From the NCBI GenBank assembly GCA_016840285.1, contig JAEOSR010000060.1, forward strand, positions 1 through 33,415: DNA of 33,415 nt. Reading direction: 5' to 3'. This stretch comes from Candidatus Hodarchaeota archaeon. GTDB lineage: Archaea; Asgardarchaeota; Heimdallarchaeia; Hodarchaeales; Hodarchaeaceae. The notes under the pieces are model-generated. The model saw only the letters and a list, made by a program, of their open reading frames with translations, was not told where the DNA came from and ran no database searches. Positions 32,611 through 33,415 of this stretch are shown piece after piece. Position 1 is the stretch's first letter, and every line of letters starts with the position of its first letter. The position numbers and the translations under genes were made by a program.

Positions 32611-33415
32611 ATGAGAACAATAAAAGAGAGTGAAATCTCTATTCATGTCCTAAATTATGGTTGTAGTGCTAATCGTGCCATTGCTGAGGGCTTGAAGGGG
32701 ACATTGAAACGACATGGATATAATCTAACTAATTCTTTAGAAGATGCTGAAGTAGTAATCGTTAATACGTGTGTCGTAAAGCAAAATACAGAACATAGAA
32801 TGAAGAGTAAATTGTTATCTTTGTATAAAACTAAAGAAATCATTGTAACTGGTTGTTTACCGGTTGTTATGCGTGATTGGGTTTCTAAGAACTTACCTCA
32901 AGCAAAAGTTCTTTTCCCAGAAGTCGCACATCAAATCATAGATTTGTTAAAGAACCAACCTGTCCAGGAAACGAAGACTTCAGCCCCTCACGATTGGTCA
33001 CAGCTATATTCAGAAGATCCCTCTCGGTATAATCCTTTAATCACAACAATTGAAATATCCCGAGGTTGTTTAGGAACTTGTACTTTTTGCATTGTTAGAA
33101 ATATCAAAGGTACTGTTCGTTCACGCTCACGAGAATCAATCTTAGCTGAAATCCATACAGCGCTAGAAAAAGGAAGTAAAGAAATATGGCTCACATCACA
33201 AGATACTGGCGCTTATGGATGGGATCTTTCCCCTAAGCTACACATTTCAACTCTCATTGAATCTATCACACGTTCAAAAGGAGAATTTTTCATTCGAATA
33301 GGGATGATGACTCCTATTACATTAAAAAGGTTTATTAATCCTTTAATTCAACAGATCCGTGACCCCAAAGTTTTCTCTTTTCTCCATCTACCAATTCAAA
33401 CGGGATCTAATCGAA
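32611..33415 (+). CDS. MiaB/MtaB-type tRNA methylthiotransferase, cut by window end
   Basis: Radical-SAM enzyme that adds a methylthio group to modified adenosine 37 of tRNA; the archaeal/eukaryotic branch (CDKAL1-like, e-MtaB) acts on t6A37. The N-terminal cluster-binding domain has its three cysteines in 'LNYGCSANRA', 'VIVNTCVVKQNTEHRMKSKL' and 'VTGCLPVV'. The radical-SAM CxxxCxxC is 'GCLGTCTFCIVRNIKG'. 268 residues are visible and the rest, including the TRAM domain, lies beyond the edge. ATG at 32611; an in-frame TTG at 32596 is an alternative. All tRNAs in the window have an intron next to position 37. Confidence 0.93.
   Translation, partial: MRTIKESEISIHVLNYGCSANRAIAEGLKGTLKRHGYNLTNSLEDAEVVIVNTCVVKQNTEHRMKSKLLSLYKTKEIIVTGCLPVVMRDWVSKNLPQAKVLFPEVAHQIIDLLKNQPVQETKTSAPHDWSQLYSEDPSRYNPLITTIEISRGCLGTCTFCIVRNIKGTVRSRSRESILAEIHTALEKGSKEIWLTSQDTGAYGWDLSPKLHISTLIESITRSKGEFFIRIGMMTPITLKRFINPLIQQIRDPKVFSFLHLPIQTGSNR

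Noticed and set aside
1..33415. CRISPR arrays, SRP RNA, RNase P RNA or rRNA
   Set aside because: No spaced direct repeats or recognisable conserved RNA cores were seen on either strand.

Overview
The window is about 33.4 kb of AT-rich DNA (roughly 35-38% GC by eye) from an archaeon. Evidence: an A-type ATP synthase catalytic subunit, RNA polymerase subunit Rpo4/RpoF, ribosomal protein eL21, archaeal SRP54, Pus10 and TrmY, archaeal-type NMN adenylyltransferase, archaetidylserine synthase and decarboxylase, and tRNA genes full of introns. The bacterial-style MutS-MutL pair, low GC and frequent TTG starts would suit an Asgard archaeon (Heimdall/Loki-like), but that is inference; no diagnostic eukaryotic-signature protein is present.

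Layout. 1-4 kb: a large FtsX-type permease and two small unknown genes. 4.2-10.3 kb: mutS-mutL, then a minimal RecA-like ATPase and a RuvC/RNase H-fold protein, possibly a repair neighbourhood. 10.3-12.8 kb: nadM, a Nog1-like GTPase and truA in a tight plus-strand run. 13-15.5 kb: S-adenosylhomocysteine hydrolase, divergent from a tandem HTH regulator. 15.5-20.3 kb: a minus-strand cluster atpA - archaetidylserine decarboxylase - archaetidylserine synthase, with atpA carrying a 539-residue intein exactly inside its P-loop. 20.4-21.0 kb: a 5'-truncated TnpB with its terminal hairpin. 21-23.7 kb: coiled-coil plus SWIM-finger gene pair, and an HD/DHH phosphohydrolase pair. 23.7-28.6 kb: an information-processing island (tRNA-Pro, rpo4, eL21, pus10, divergent trmY, srp54). 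28.65-29.96 kb: four intron-bearing tRNA genes (Glu, Met, Asp, Lys) around a second TnpB relic. 30-33.4 kb: an MFS transporter, PRPP synthase, a ribbon-helix-helix protein with no ordinary start codon, and the first part of a tRNA methylthiotransferase cut by the window end.

The most unusual content is in the tRNAs. All five complete genes have an intron after position 37. Three of them (Pro, Glu, Met) also have an intron in the T-loop at about 59/60, and tRNA-Met(CAT) appears to have four introns, two of them in the D-arm. Seven of the nine introns are 30 or 31 nt long. The same region encodes Pus10 and TrmY, which together make N1-methylpseudouridine at position 54 of the T-loop that the introns interrupt. 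A tRNA-Pro-like 3' half with no recognisable 5' half lies next to the intact tRNA-Pro and could be a relic or one piece of a split tRNA.
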